Source: Fretibacterium fastidiosum (lineage in GTDB: Bacteria; Synergistota; Synergistia; Synergistales; Aminobacteriaceae). From it: a stretch of 64,000 nt of DNA. The translations under genes were made by a program, and so were the position numbers. The notes below the pieces were generated by a model. That model made no database searches and had not been told where the DNA came from. It saw nothing but the letters and a program-made list of their open reading frames with translations. Below are positions 24,337 to 33,366 of this stretch, in pieces; the first letter of the stretch is position 1, and every line of letters begins with the position of its first letter. The stretch covers positions 2,785,699-2,849,698 of the forward strand of contig NZ_OZ209244.1 in assembly GCF_964642095.1 (NCBI RefSeq). The letters are read 5' to 3'.

Positions 24337-25323
24337 TCAGTTTCCGGTCCCGGCCCTCAGTGCCGCAACCTCGTCAGGGGAGAGGCCCGTCGCCTGAGAT
24401 ATCTGCTCCGACGTGAAACTCATGCCCAGCATCCGACGCGCCGTGGCAGCGACGCCCCTTGCCTCACCCAGCTGAATGCCCTCTGTCCTGCCCAGCTGGA
24501 TGCCCTTTTCAATGCCCTTACGTTCCATGATGCTGACGTACATCCGTCCCGCCTCCTTCGCCTCTTCCAGGGCGCTCTCCCATTCCTCGTACTCCCTGGA
24601 GCTCTCGTCCTCCGTCAGGTGAATCACGCCCTCCATAAACACCAACAGCTGCGCCTTGTCCGCGTGGGGCCAGCCCTGTTCGTCCAGGAGCTTCAGCATC
24701 TCCTTCAGGTAACTCAGCTTCCTCGGCTCGCTGCTCCGGCTCTTCCACGCCCTCAAACCCGCCAGGTGCGCCCAGTCAAAGGGGTTGTCGCTCGCCTTCA
24801 GGGCCTCTTCGTCCCCTTCGTAGAGCTTGAACACGGGAAACTCGTACTTCACCCGCGTGCCGTAGCCCTCCCAGGAATAGATCCCGTAGGACTGCGCCTC
24901 CGACAGGGGCTCGATGAGGAGAGCCAGGGCGCTGACGTGCCTTCGGTAACGTCCCTCCAGGAGGCCACGGTAGCGGTGCATCCGCAGAGGGAAGTCCTCG
25001 TTCCCGCCCCGGCCCTGCACCTCCACGTGAAGGAGGATCCAGGCGTCTTCTTGGGTACGGAGGGGGACGTTCGCCAGGAGGTCCACGAATCGGTTCCCGT
25101 CCGGCTCACCGCCTTCCGACCTTTGGGTGAAGCGGGCCAGCCGGCGCAGTTCCTTATCGAGGAAAACGACGTCCCGTTTCTCGTCGAGGTCCCTGGCCAG
25201 GTCGGGCAGCAAAGAGTGGAGCATGGGGACGAAGAATCGGTTTAGAATATCTTTCCAGAGCAGATCATCGCGTCGCGGTTCCTTGGCGGCCTTCTCCGAT
25301 GGGTCTTTTTTCTTCCCGCTCAT
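24337..25323 (-). CDS. Rpn family recombination-promoting nuclease/putative transposase
   Basis: 328 residues from ATG at 25323 (MSGKKKDPSEK); GAGGTGA precedes it. A PD-(D/E)XK-like core is visible: LLWKDILNRFFVPMLHSLLP, RFVDLLANVPL and WILLHVEVQGRGGNEDFPLR. The C-terminal tail GVAATARRMLG and SPDEVAALRAGTGN follows a KGIEKGIQLGR-type charged repeat. This family relocates DNA or acts as a nuclease. The tail and 3' flank (repeat module P) are shared with the shorter gene at 35338. A functional link to the repeat mosaic is only inferred. Confidence 0.82.
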   Translation of the reverse strand: MSGKKKDPSEKAAKEPRRDDLLWKDILNRFFVPMLHSLLPDLARDLDEKRDVVFLDKELRRLARFTQRSEGGEPDGNRFVDLLANVPLRTQEDAWILLHVEVQGRGGNEDFPLRMHRYRGLLEGRYRRHVSALALLIEPLSEAQSYGIYSWEGYGTRVKYEFPVFKLYEGDEEALKASDNPFDWAHLAGLRAWKSRSSEPRKLSYLKEMLKLLDEQGWPHADKAQLLVFMEGVIHLTEDESSREYEEWESALEEAKEAGRMYVSIMERKGIEKGIQLGRTEGIQLGEARGVAATARRMLGMSFTSEQISQATGLSPDEVAALRAGTGN

Positions 25324-25410
25324 GGCGTCACCTCGTTTCGTGATTTGCCGTGCACTTAGGCTTTCCCTGTACCAGTATAGCAAAGCTCAGGGGAGTTTGA
25401 TTCAGAAAGG

Positions 25411-25594
25411 GGCTCAAAAACAACCCCTCAGTCTCGCCCCTTCGGGGCTCGCCAGCCCCCCTTTCAGGGGGGCCCAAAAGCGCGCCCTGCTTGCCTTGCC
25501 TCCCCTGAAAGGGGACGGCCAGACTGCCAGCGAACGCAGTGAGCTGTGCAGGTCGGCTGGTTTCTTCATCAGGTGGCCCAACGGGCCGGAGGGG
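25411..25594. repeat. Hairpin-module repeat cluster 2
   Basis: Modules U and P plus a Q-like segment with different arms (GGCCAGACTGCCAGC to GCTGTGCAGGTCGGC). Ends in GGAGGGG directly against the stop codon of the next Synergist-CTERM gene. Confidence 0.75.
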
Positions 25595-27631
25595 TCATCC
25601 CCTCCGCCGCAACACAACGGGGATAGCCGCAGCGAGCAGCAGCCAGCCCAACAAAAACCCTGCGTCGCATCCACCACCACCGCCCTTGCCCTTGTCGGGC
25701 TGGCCGGGGTTGGTGTCTGGCTTTGGCTCCGGTGCCGGCGTGCCCGACGCCTCGACCGTGAGGATCGCCGCGGGGTCCACCACCTTGCCGTCCGCCGCAC
25801 CGTCCAGGTCCAGCGGGCCGCCGTCCCGGATAAACAGCGTCAGGACGTAAGGAATATAAGGCTTCAGGTCCTCGACGATGTTGCCCTTGTCGTCCAGCAC
25901 CGTGAAGCGTCCGTCGGCGAAGTCCGCAGGCCTGGCCGCCCACGTCAGCAGCACGCCCTTATCCGGTCCCGTGACCTTGAGCAGCTTCACGTCCGCACCC
26001 CTCTTGCCCTTGGGATCCGTGACCGTCAACGCCACGCCTGCCGCCGCAACACCGCCGGCCTTGTTCAGTCGGGCCGTGAGGACCGGAAGGAGCTTGACGG
26101 TCGCGGTCGTCTCGGAGGCCGGCAGCACCTTCTTCGCCACCTCCCTGGCAACCCTGGGCGCGAGCTTCACGACGCCACTATCGGAGTCCGCCCTCAGATC
26201 GTCCCGGGTCAGCCCCGTCCGGGAGAGCGCCTCCGCCGCTTTCGTCAACTCTTCCGCCTGGCCGGACGCCGCGAAATATTCCGGTTTCACGGCCTGGATA
26301 CCCTCGGGGGAACCGCCCGGAAGGCTGGGCACAATGCCGGACTCCGGCTGGCCGGGCTGCGGCGTGGGCGACGGAGAGGGGCTTGGCGATGGACTCGGTG
26401 AAGGGCTTGGACTGGGAGACGGGGACGGTGGGATCACCGGGCCGGTCTGGATGGAGATTGCCGTGTAGGCCGAGATGTTCCCGCCCAGCGCGTTGGCATC
26501 GAACTCCCTCCAATTCGTCCCGTCGTAGCGCCACAGGCTGTAGCCCACGCCCGCCCACAGGTAGTTTCGCTCCGGGTCATAGACCAGGCCCATCCGATAA
26601 CCGTACTTCCCTTTGAAGTCCCGCAGCAGCGTTCCCAGGTCACCGGCGGCCAGGCGTTCCGCCGTCGTCTCATAGACGCGGATGCTGTAGCCCGGCTTGT
26701 ACTCCTCCTCGGAGACCCACTGCGTAGCCTGCACGTAGATCTTGCCCCATGCCGACGCGACCGCCCCGAACATGTGGCTGAAGGTGGGGTCCTTCTCCTT
26801 CATCCTTCTTGCCGTCACAGGCGCGGAGACCTCCATCGTGTCCAGGTTCACGATCTCCACGCAGGAGTCGGGATTGTACGTGTTCCCGAAGGGCTGGACT
26901 CCGCCCAGCGTGGCCACGTAGAGAAGGTTTCCCTGTCGGATGTAGGCGCCGGGGGTGAAGCCGTCCAGGTTCTTGCCCAGCATCGGCTTGTTCGCCAGCA
27001 CGTTCAGGTCCTTGTCCAGCTTCACCAGCCGGTTGGGCGCGTAGCCGACGCCTGCGATGTTCCACACATCGTGCCCCTCGGTAAAGATGGCGTAGAGCGC
27101 GTCCCCATAGGGGACCAGCCCCTCGCCGTGGGCCTTGTTCCCAGAGGAGGACGGCGTGTAGAGGTACGTCTTGTCCTCCGTGTACTGGTCTCCACGGGTC
27201 GACACGCGGTTGATCGTAGGAATGTCGTAGGCCGTACCGTAGAGATACCCTCCCGAGGGGACCAGTATCCGGGTGTTATGCAGCGAGGTGCCAGCCTCCT
27301 GGGGGCGGTTCCATGTCTGAGGGATCTTCCAGTTCTCCTTGGGGCCGGGGTCGTGGATGTTAATGACGTCCGTACCGTTCAGGGTGTAGAGGGTGATCGC
27401 GACGCGGAAATTGCCGTCCGCGTTGACGAATGGGTAGATGCCCTGACCCTGGTTGCCCCCCATGTTGCTGACCAGGGGATGGATGGGCACCCCATCCCCC
27501 AGGACGATGCCCAGAGCTGTGTTGGCGTAGCTGTTGTCCTGCCGCGTGAAGATCAGCTCAGCTCCTGCCGGGGCAACCGGGAACGCCAGCGCCAGGATTA
27601 ACGCCAGAATTGCAAAGAACCGCTTTCTCAT
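25595..27631 (-). CDS. Synergist-CTERM surface protein, family A/B chimera with PS-repeat linker
   Basis: About 678 residues from ATG at 27631 (MRKRFFAIL). A signal peptide (to about 24) is followed by a roughly 370-residue domain of the family A type (NSYANTALGIVLGDG, GGNQGQGIYPF), with repeats suggestive of a beta-propeller. A (PS)n linker (about 400-430) leads to the C-terminal domain shared with family B (SGIVPSLPGG to DGGPLDLDGAADGKVVDP). The tail GGGGCDAGFLLGWLL then LRRRG is the sorting signal; the Cys is the likely processing or lipidation site. So it joins a family A head to a family B tail. Confidence 0.8.
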   Translation of the reverse strand: MRKRFFAILALILALAFPVAPAGAELIFTRQDNSYANTALGIVLGDGVPIHPLVSNMGGNQGQGIYPFVNADGNFRVAITLYTLNGTDVINIHDPGPKENWKIPQTWNRPQEAGTSLHNTRILVPSGGYLYGTAYDIPTINRVSTRGDQYTEDKTYLYTPSSSGNKAHGEGLVPYGDALYAIFTEGHDVWNIAGVGYAPNRLVKLDKDLNVLANKPMLGKNLDGFTPGAYIRQGNLLYVATLGGVQPFGNTYNPDSCVEIVNLDTMEVSAPVTARRMKEKDPTFSHMFGAVASAWGKIYVQATQWVSEEEYKPGYSIRVYETTAERLAAGDLGTLLRDFKGKYGYRMGLVYDPERNYLWAGVGYSLWRYDGTNWREFDANALGGNISAYTAISIQTGPVIPPSPSPSPSPSPSPSPSPSPSPTPQPGQPESGIVPSLPGGSPEGIQAVKPEYFAASGQAEELTKAAEALSRTGLTRDDLRADSDSGVVKLAPRVAREVAKKVLPASETTATVKLLPVLTARLNKAGGVAAAGVALTVTDPKGKRGADVKLLKVTGPDKGVLLTWAARPADFADGRFTVLDDKGNIVEDLKPYIPYVLTLFIRDGGPLDLDGAADGKVVDPAAILTVEASGTPAPEPKPDTNPGQPDKGKGGGGGCDAGFLLGWLLLAAAIPVVLRRRG

Positions 27632-27680
27632 TCCTACCACCATCCTCTTAATAGTGCCATGGCCTCCCCTGGAAGGGGCA

Positions 27681-28808
27681 TCATTTTCCTACGCTGCTCT
27701 TGCCTGTAGTGCCCGGATTGTCGATTTGGCGTTGAAAATCCAAGCGTCTCCCACAAAGGACAATTTCGGGGCGGACGGGGCACCCTCCCATGCACAGGCT
27801 TCTTTTGTCGCACTCTGGGCAGGACGTTCTGAGACAAGTGCGAAAATCCTCGAACGTGCTGCTGTTCCAGGCTGCCTCAACCGTATTGTCACGAAGGTTG
27901 ACTTCCCATCGTCGATCCTGATTGTCGAAGCTGCACGGGAGCATCTTCATGTCGGGGGTGACGTAGGCGGACCAGCGTGCTCCCTCGCACGTATCCAGGC
28001 TCTTCATATCAATGATTCCGGGATTGTTCACCAACGCCGGTACGGTACAGGAGTCGAACCCTACCCTGTATCGAAAGGTCCTGGAGTTCACCAGCTTCAG
28101 AAATTCCTTGAAGCTTTCGTCCTCAAGAGATATCACCTTTTCCCGACTCCCAAGGCCAACAGGCTTGTGCAGCAGAAATACGACAGCGTTTATCCCCACC
28201 GGGAAACCCTCACTGGGCCCCTTACCGGTGAGAAGCCTTATTGCTTCCGCTACGCTGTCACGGGCAAGGACGAAATGAATGTTCGTCTTAACACCAGCAT
28301 TAAGAAGCAGACTGACAGCACGGAGTGTGTATGTGCTTCGATACCAGCTGACAGCCACCGCCCCGCAGTGCCGTCCGCTCAGCTCTGCAATATCCTTCGT
28401 CATGCCCAGTCCGGATGTCGTGTAATTGGGCACAATACGATAATGCCTACAGATTTGAAGTATCTCCGCAAAGTTCTCGTGCTGGTCGGGATCCCCGCAT
28501 CCCCCGAGCGCAAACTGGTACGTCCTGCTGCTGCACTGCCGCGCCAGCTCCAGGAAATCGTCCAGCTCCATATCCGGGGCATCCGAATGAGGCCCGTCCT
28601 GATAGCATTCCACTCCCGCTGCCCGGCACAGGCCAAGCTTGCCGTGGCGACAATGCCCCATGATTCCGACATCGACCAGTTCCGGGAAAGATGACATAAA
28701 CGGGTCCTCGCCGGTGTCCCTCCCATCCCTGATAATGCCGGTTCTGAAATACCGCCCTGTCCTGTCGTCGAAACAGGACAGGAAATCTTTTTCTCTGTGG
28801 ATTTGCAT
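27681..28808 (-). CDS. Radical SAM/SPASM-like protein with atypical Cys motif
   Basis: About 375 residues from ATG at 28808 (MQIHREK); upstream TTG starts are possible. In place of CX3CX2C it has MGHCRHGKLGLCRAAGVECY, a CX7CX6C spacing, where radical SAM proteins bind the first 4Fe-4S cluster. TYQFALGGCGDPDQHENF follows as in radical SAM barrels, then a SPASM-like region: DTCEGARWSAYVTPDMKMLPC and SCPECDKRSLCMGGCPVRP. It probably modifies a peptide; the neighbouring NSSSSSF protein 45 bases upstream is the best candidate partner. AT-richer than its surroundings, possibly acquired. Confidence 0.75.
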   Translation of the reverse strand: MQIHREKDFLSCFDDRTGRYFRTGIIRDGRDTGEDPFMSSFPELVDVGIMGHCRHGKLGLCRAAGVECYQDGPHSDAPDMELDDFLELARQCSSRTYQFALGGCGDPDQHENFAEILQICRHYRIVPNYTTSGLGMTKDIAELSGRHCGAVAVSWYRSTYTLRAVSLLLNAGVKTNIHFVLARDSVAEAIRLLTGKGPSEGFPVGINAVVFLLHKPVGLGSREKVISLEDESFKEFLKLVNSRTFRYRVGFDSCTVPALVNNPGIIDMKSLDTCEGARWSAYVTPDMKMLPCSFDNQDRRWEVNLRDNTVEAAWNSSTFEDFRTCLRTSCPECDKRSLCMGGCPVRPEIVLCGRRLDFQRQIDNPGTTGKSSVGK

Positions 28809-28852
28809 CGTAGTTCCAGGAATGTCAGGCCACAACAATTCGGCCCGATGCC

Positions 28853-29221
28853 CTAGTACGAAAGATCATCATCAATGGCAACAAAGTTTCCGTCGCCGGT
28901 TTGATCAAGAACAGCCCACAGGTCCTGGAACAGCCGTGTATAGTAGACCTCGGCCGTCTCGAGGTCAAGGGTGCCCGAGTAAATGTCCTTGCCCTCCTTC
29001 AAAGCCTCACGAATCCCATCCTCATCCACGACGTAATTGTCCTCAAAAAAATCCTGGATATCCTTCTCGCCGCTCTCAGGCCCCAGGACTTTTTTGCCGA
29101 GCATCTTCTCCTCAACAAACTTAATGATAGCTTCCTTCTGCTTTTCGTTCAGTTCACCCTGCCGCGCGACGATAAAACTGCTGCTGCTTGAGTTCGTCAC
29201 GAAATCCATTCGGATTTTCAT
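28853..29221 (-). CDS. Small protein with N-terminal FVTNSSSSSF motif
   Basis: 122 residues, with a very good ribosome site (GAGGAGGT, 7 bases before ATG at 29221). It starts MKIRMDFVTNSSSSSFIVA and continues as an acidic helical domain (DIQDFFEDNYVVDEDG, YYTRLFQDLWAVLDQTGDGN). The NSSSSSF start is known to me from many small bacterial and phage proteins of unknown function. Next to a radical SAM enzyme it may be its substrate; the Ser run or acidic tail would be the target. Not proven. Confidence 0.7.
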   Translation of the reverse strand: MKIRMDFVTNSSSSSFIVARQGELNEKQKEAIIKFVEEKMLGKKVLGPESGEKDIQDFFEDNYVVDEDGIREALKEGKDIYSGTLDLETAEVYYTRLFQDLWAVLDQTGDGNFVAIDDDLSY

Positions 29222-29290
29222 AAAACGCTACCTCCTCGTTATTATCCCAAAGTAACCGATTTTTATTGATACCGTATGGACTCACGGTTG

Positions 29291-29983
29291 CAGGGGTGGT
29301 CCGAATGACCGGAGGGGTTCGGCCAGACGACACGACTTACGGACGCCGACAGGCGGCCGGCGTCGTGTCGGTCGGCTGAGGGCGAAGGAAGTCCGGGGGA
29401 CTTCCGCAGCTCGGCCAGACGACACGACTTACGGACGCCGACAGGCGGCCGGCGTCGTGTCGGTCGGCTGAGGGCGAAGGAAGTCCGGGGGACTTCCGCA
29501 GCTCGGCCAGACGACACGACTTACGGACGCCGACAGGCGGCCGGCGTCGTGTCGGTCGGCTGAGGGCGAAGGAAGTCCGGGGGACTTCCGCAGCTCGGCC
29601 AGACGACACGACTTACGGACGCCGACAGGCGGCCGGCGTCGTGTCGGTCGGCTGAGGGCGAAGGAAGTCCGGGGGACTTCCGCAGCTCGGCCAGACGACA
29701 CGACTTACGGACGCCGACAGGCGGTCGGCGTCGTGCCGGTCGCTTAGGGGCTTCAGCAGCGGGGCCCAACAACCCCTCAGGCCCCCCTTCGGGGAGCCTT
29801 CCGGCTGCCGTTCGCTACCGCTCACGGGCCGTCAGTCCCCGCCCCTGCGGGGACCGAAAACAACCCCTCAGTCTCGCCCCGTTGGGGCTCGCCAGCTCCT
29901 CTTGCAGAGGAGCCTAAAAAGCGCGCCCTGTCTTTGCCTTGCCTCCCCTGGAAGGGGAGGTGTCGCCGAAGGCGACGGAGGGG
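29291..29983. repeat. Hairpin-module repeat cluster 3 with 92-base tandem array
   Basis: Module pair Q+R repeated head to tail at 29321, 29413, 29505, 29597 and 29689 (period exactly 92; four full units and a partial one), then modules T, U and P up to the stop codon at 29984. Unit arms: GACACGAC/GTCGTGTC with inner ACGCCG/CGGCGT, then GGAAGTCC/GGACTTCC. The unit length is not a multiple of three, so the open frames across it are not genes. Confidence 0.9.
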
Positions 29984-32977
29984 TTATCCCCTCCGCCGCA
30001 GCGCGACGGGAACAGCCGTCATCAACAGCCAGCCCCACAAAAGCCCCGCATCGCACCCGCCACCGGACCCCCTGGACTCGCTGCCAGGTTTTGGCTTCGG
30101 TTTTGGAGACAGGGCGCCCGACTCCTCAACGGACAATAGCATCGCCGGGTCCACAATACGCCCGTTCGCACGGCCGTCGAGGTCGTACTTCCCCCCGTCC
30201 TCGATGAACAGCGTCAGCACGTACCGGCCACGGCCGCTCAGGTCCCCGACGATCCGGCCGCTCCCGTCCAGCACCGTGAACCGCCCGTCACCGAACTCCG
30301 AGACCGAACCCGCGTACTTCAACAGTTCCCCTTCCTCCGGGCCCAACACCTTCAACACCTTTACCCCGGACGCCTCCTCGGCCATCAGCGCGGAGCCCGT
30401 CACCTCGAGGCCCACCGCCGCAACACTCGCTCCCGACGGCAGCGTCGCCGTCAGGACCGGCAGAGACTTCGCCTCGTCGATGAAGCCGTCGGAGCTCACG
30501 GCCTTCTCCGCAACCTCCCAGCCCACGTCCGCGTTCAGCTTCACCTGCCCCGTCTTTCGATCGACGATCAAGTCACCCTTCTCCAGCCCGGAGTCCGCAA
30601 GCATCTTAGCCGCCAGGGCCAACGATTCAGACGGGGTTTTTCCAAAGGCAAGCTCAGGCTTCACCGCGATGATTTTCCCGTCCGTCCCCTCGGGCAGCTG
30701 CGGGGCGACGCCATGCTCCGGAACCTTGGGCAGCTCCACATCAGGACTCACCGGTGGCTTTATATCCGGGCTCACGTCAGGACTGGTCGGTCCAGACAGG
30801 GCAGTGTTCTTCGCCAGCACCAGAGAGGCGGCAACCCTGCGCTCCGCCGGGGTCAGGTCAACCCGGCCTCCATCACGGACGTACACCACCAGGCCGTATT
30901 TCTTATCCGGGACGAACGGCTCGTCTCCGGGCATCACCGTACCATCCTCGTGCTGCACCGCAAAGTGCCCGTCCAGGTAATCCCTCGGGCTCTCCGCGTA
31001 ACGGAAAATCTCACCCGTCCCCTTGGGACGCGCCTCGAACAACGTGACGTCTTTCGGCGCGGCGGCGCGGAAACGCTTGCCCTCAACCCAGAAGCCCACA
31101 GCCGTCAGGGTACGTGACTTCGATACCTCAAGCGAGATCAAAGGGAAGGGCGAGGCTCCAATCAGCTTCACACCTTCCTGCTTCCCCAACGCCTCCATGA
31201 CTGTCTCTAGCCGGGACCGGCTCGGGTACAGCAGGCCGTCGCCACCAAGGCGGAAGTCCTCCGGGGCCGTCCCCATCTCCGACAACAGCTCCACCGCCGA
31301 ACCGGACCTCACCCCGAAGGGACGCTTCCCCTCCGCCCCGCCCGGAAGCATCGCCCCAATCGGGACGAACCCCGGCACGTTCGGCTCCGCGCCCAGTGCC
31401 TCGCCCCACACCGTGGTTGTCGCGGACAGGCCGCTGGCCGACTGGACCGTAACGCCGTAGGAAGCGCCGTCCTTGTACTGCTTTTTCAGCGTCACCGCAG
31501 CCGTCCCGTCCCCGTGATCCTCCAGGAGGAGGTCGTCAACGGCCCCCTGCCCCTCGGCCTTTGTCACTGCCCAAGTCAACACCTCGGGCTTCGCATCGGA
31601 GGGGACGATCGCGGCCGTCAACGTAACGCTCTCCCCCTCCTTCAGCGCATGGCTGGGGCCGCCCAGAGCGATCCTTGTCGCCGGCGGCAGGACGTTCACC
31701 ACCTTCAGCACCGCCTCGGGCATCAACGCCGCGTCGTCGCTGGCCACCGGCACGCCCAGCACACCCGTCACCGCGAGGGCTAGACGGTGCAGCCCCTCGG
31801 AGGCGGCCTTCACCTCGATCTCCGGCCCGTCGGCCCCGGAGAGGACCGTCAGACCACGGTCCGCGGTCCACCTGTACTTCAAGCCCGAAAGGTCCCCCGT
31901 GGAGGGATAGGGACGGGCACGGATCTTCCGCGTCTCCCCCACGAGCATCGTGCGCACGTCGGCCGCATCCAGCACCACCGAGGCGACCGGCAGCTTGGCG
32001 GGGTCCGTTATCATGACCCCTAGATCTAGTCTCCCTGAGTAACTGGGTTGGGTCTCCTTCACCTTCAGCCAGTAGCAATCCTCCCAGCCTCCGTAGGCCC
32101 CGACGATCCCTCCGGTGTATTGCGGCAGGGCCTTGACGGAATCGCAGATCGAGACACAATGTTTGAAGCCGCTGGCCAGGCCGCCCCCCAGCCCGCCGCC
32201 GTCCGTGTAGCTCTCCACCTCTGCGAGGGCGGCCGTACAGTTTTCCACTTCCCCACCGTCCCAATAAGAGAAACCCAGAATTCCTCCGGAATAACAGAAG
32301 TTGGTAGAGACTGCCCTGGCCGTTCCGAAGGTTACGCAGTTGCGAATCATGCCTATGGCGATGAGGGAGGCGATGCCTCCCACAAAGGCCCGGCCATCGC
32401 ACTCGACCCTGAGATCGAAGGATGTCGTGCAGTTCAGGACGTTGCCATCCATCCAATTCGTTATCCCCGAGGCCCCGTTGCCAGCCGTGGCATTGATGGA
32501 GCCCATGGCCGTAAGGTTTTTGACGGTCCCCCCCTGCTCGATGCGTCCGAACAGGCAGGACGAATGACTTAAGATACCCGTTTTCGGGCTGACCGGAAGG
32601 TGGTCGCTGTTGGTGAACGTGACCCCCGTGATGGCGTGGCCACCGCCGTCGAAGGTGCCCGCAAACCCGGCAAGGTCCCCGTAGGCCTGCATCCAGCCGA
32701 TAGGACACCATTCCCGGCCCACCACGGAGATGTCCCGAGTCAGAAGGAAGTGTTTGCCCTGAAAATCCTTGTAGTCGGAGACCAGCTTGGCCAGGCCGGC
32801 CAGTTGCTCCGCCGTCTCGATGAGATAGGGGTCAGCCTCCGTCCCAGCATGTTGATCCAACCAGGACGTGTCGGCCACGTCGGACCACAATTCAGCACTC
32901 AATGCTGCAGGCTGTAAGCCCAGCAGCACCACACCAAGAGCTACGACACCGGCAATACCATGCAGCCATCTGCGCAT
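29984..32977 (-). CDS. Synergist-CTERM surface protein, family B1 (GLUG-like)
   Basis: 997 residues; AAAGGAG precedes ATG at 32977. Signal peptide (1-28), then DPYLIETAEQLAGLAKLV and GTFDGGGHAITGVTF, the start of a GLUG-like beta-helix region (to about 310) with repeated Gly-rich turns such as GGILGFSYWDGGEVENC. Ig-like and mixed domains follow, then a linker TSPDVSPDIKPPVSPDV, a conserved C-terminal domain and the tail GGGCDAGLLWGWLL, LRRRG. Probably an outer-surface adhesin-like protein. Paralogue of 40847-43888. Confidence 0.85.
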   Translation of the reverse strand: MRRWLHGIAGVVALGVVLLGLQPAALSAELWSDVADTSWLDQHAGTEADPYLIETAEQLAGLAKLVSDYKDFQGKHFLLTRDISVVGREWCPIGWMQAYGDLAGFAGTFDGGGHAITGVTFTNSDHLPVSPKTGILSHSSCLFGRIEQGGTVKNLTAMGSINATAGNGASGITNWMDGNVLNCTTSFDLRVECDGRAFVGGIASLIAIGMIRNCVTFGTARAVSTNFCYSGGILGFSYWDGGEVENCTAALAEVESYTDGGGLGGGLASGFKHCVSICDSVKALPQYTGGIVGAYGGWEDCYWLKVKETQPSYSGRLDLGVMITDPAKLPVASVVLDAADVRTMLVGETRKIRARPYPSTGDLSGLKYRWTADRGLTVLSGADGPEIEVKAASEGLHRLALAVTGVLGVPVASDDAALMPEAVLKVVNVLPPATRIALGGPSHALKEGESVTLTAAIVPSDAKPEVLTWAVTKAEGQGAVDDLLLEDHGDGTAAVTLKKQYKDGASYGVTVQSASGLSATTTVWGEALGAEPNVPGFVPIGAMLPGGAEGKRPFGVRSGSAVELLSEMGTAPEDFRLGGDGLLYPSRSRLETVMEALGKQEGVKLIGASPFPLISLEVSKSRTLTAVGFWVEGKRFRAAAPKDVTLFEARPKGTGEIFRYAESPRDYLDGHFAVQHEDGTVMPGDEPFVPDKKYGLVVYVRDGGRVDLTPAERRVAASLVLAKNTALSGPTSPDVSPDIKPPVSPDVELPKVPEHGVAPQLPEGTDGKIIAVKPELAFGKTPSESLALAAKMLADSGLEKGDLIVDRKTGQVKLNADVGWEVAEKAVSSDGFIDEAKSLPVLTATLPSGASVAAVGLEVTGSALMAEEASGVKVLKVLGPEEGELLKYAGSVSEFGDGRFTVLDGSGRIVGDLSGRGRYVLTLFIEDGGKYDLDGRANGRIVDPAMLLSVEESGALSPKPKPKPGSESRGSGGGCDAGLLWGWLLMTAVPVALRRRG

Positions 32978-33004
32978 GGGTTCACGCTCCTTTCAAAACT
33001 ATTG

Positions 33005-33366
33005 TTGCCTCCCCTGAGTTGCCTCCCCTGGAAGGGGAGGTGGTCCGAAGGACCGGAGGGCAGCCAGACGACGCAGCTTACGCAATCGCGTCAGCGATTG
33101 CGGCGCTGCGTTGGTCGGCTGTGCCGAAGCAAGGCAATTGATTGCCTTGTGGAGGCGTTGACGGGAATGTCAAACAGGCACGTCTTATGAAAAACACTCG
33201 CACCTCCCCTTCGGGGAGCCTTCCGGCTGCCGTTCGCTACCGCTCACGGGCCGTCAGTCCTAGCTCCTTCGGGGCAGCCCCCCTTGCAGGGGGGCCAAAT
33301 CAAACCGGGGGCCGAAAAACCTTGCCTCCCCTGTAAGGGGAGGTGTCGCCAAAGGCGACGGAGGGG
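33005..33366. repeat. Hairpin-module repeat cluster 4
   Basis: Modules P, Q (GACGCAGC/GCTGCGTT arms), S, T, U and P, ending at the stop of the next gene. No gene in the gap. Confidence 0.85.

Noticed and set aside
29321..29755. CRISPR-like array of regular repeats
   Set aside because: Units are 92 bases, contiguous and almost identical with no unique spacers, and no cas gene is in the window.
29263..29825. Overlapping open frames of 70-90 residues across the tandem array
   Set aside because: The period is 92, not a multiple of three, so frames shift each unit; openness comes from high GC and lack of stops in the unit.
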